Positions 55,951-55,984 of a stretch of 55,984 nucleotides of DNA are shown in pieces. Position 1 is the first letter of the stretch, and every line of letters begins with the position of its first letter. The position numbers were made by a program, and so were the translations under genes. This DNA comes from an uncultured cyanobacterium (lineage in GTDB: Bacteria > Cyanobacteriota > Cyanobacteriia > PCC-6307 > Cyanobiaceae), in contig CAIXBB010000011.1 in assembly GCA_903917565.1 (NCBI GenBank), forward strand, positions 1 to 55,984, in the 5' to 3' direction. Under the pieces are notes generated by a model, which was not told the origin of the DNA, did no database searches, and saw nothing but the letters and a program-made list of their open reading frames with translations.

Positions 55951-55984
55951 ATGGTCAAGCCCAAGTCCTTCCGCCCCTGGAACC
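55951..55984 (+). CDS. Possible transposase, N-terminal end (partial)
   Basis: Eleven codons from ATG 55951 to the window end read MVKPKSFRPWN, which resembles the N-terminus of IS1182-like transposases as I remember them. Only this fragment is visible, so the call is tentative. The upstream 100 nt have low coding character, as expected for an insertion sequence end. Confidence 0.4.
   Translation, partial: MVKPKSFRPWN

Overview
The window comes from a GC-rich alpha-cyanobacterium of the Synechococcus/Cyanobium type. The evidence is the phycobilisome genes (end of a phycocyanin alpha subunit, cpcE, cpcF and a rod linker), photosystem I psaD, a cyanobacterial-type gshA, a fused panC-cmk, a crtD-like carotenoid desaturase, a CAAD-domain thylakoid protein and PEP carboxylase. 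Genes are tightly packed, often overlapping by 4 nt, and several seem to use TTG, GTG or even non-canonical starts.

Layout. 1-2.2 kb (+): end of cpcA, a terminator, then the coupled cpcE-cpcF-tyrosine phosphatase genes. 2.2-4.3 kb (-): panC-cmk and rlpA. 4.8-9.3 kb: purM, a conserved unknown, an aldo/keto reductase, three small or exported unknowns and a methyltransferase. 9.3-11.3 kb: a small protein, tRNA-Cys and an LpxB-related glycosyltransferase. 11.3-14.5 kb: a DEDDy exonuclease, a probable cytochrome b6 cofactor-assembly protein, an amidase-like exported protein and hemF. 14.7-18.5 kb (+): mrp, rodA and a degenerate sensor kinase. 18.5-25.3 kb (+): psaD with its terminator, then the overlapping trpE-gshA-ppc run and a GNAT-like gene. 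25.3-29.3 kb: tRNA-Arg(CCG), recF, speD, larE and a two-domain CobO-type protein.

29.3-31.7 kb (-): a JAMM peptidase, a MoeB-rhodanese and a potassium channel in one run. 31.7-35.7 kb: CAAD protein, fructosamine kinase, crtD-like gene and a phycobilisome rod linker with a long gene-free region upstream. 36.5-46.4 kb: a mobile-type small protein, an exported MsrA, an mscS-led operon with a PPC-glutaredoxin fusion, an orphan ABC ATPase, a Coq4-like protein, a protease-RimK fusion and a DUF389 membrane protein. 46.4-51.5 kb: pstS, a membrane protein and an ABC importer with a fused permease. 51.6-55.6 kb (+): an mgtA-dnaJ-cbpM run. The right edge holds a small membrane protein and what looks like the first codons of a transposase.

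Most genes are housekeeping or photosynthetic. I see no CRISPR array, no prophage and no obvious defence island. The parts most worth a second look are domain fusions (PPC-glutaredoxin, CobO-CobO, retropepsin-RimK), the Coq4-like protein, the JAMM/MoeB/channel operon, the mgtA/DnaJ/CbpM operon, the sensor kinase that has lost its ATP-binding boxes, and genes lacking a standard start codon (recF and the channel gene).
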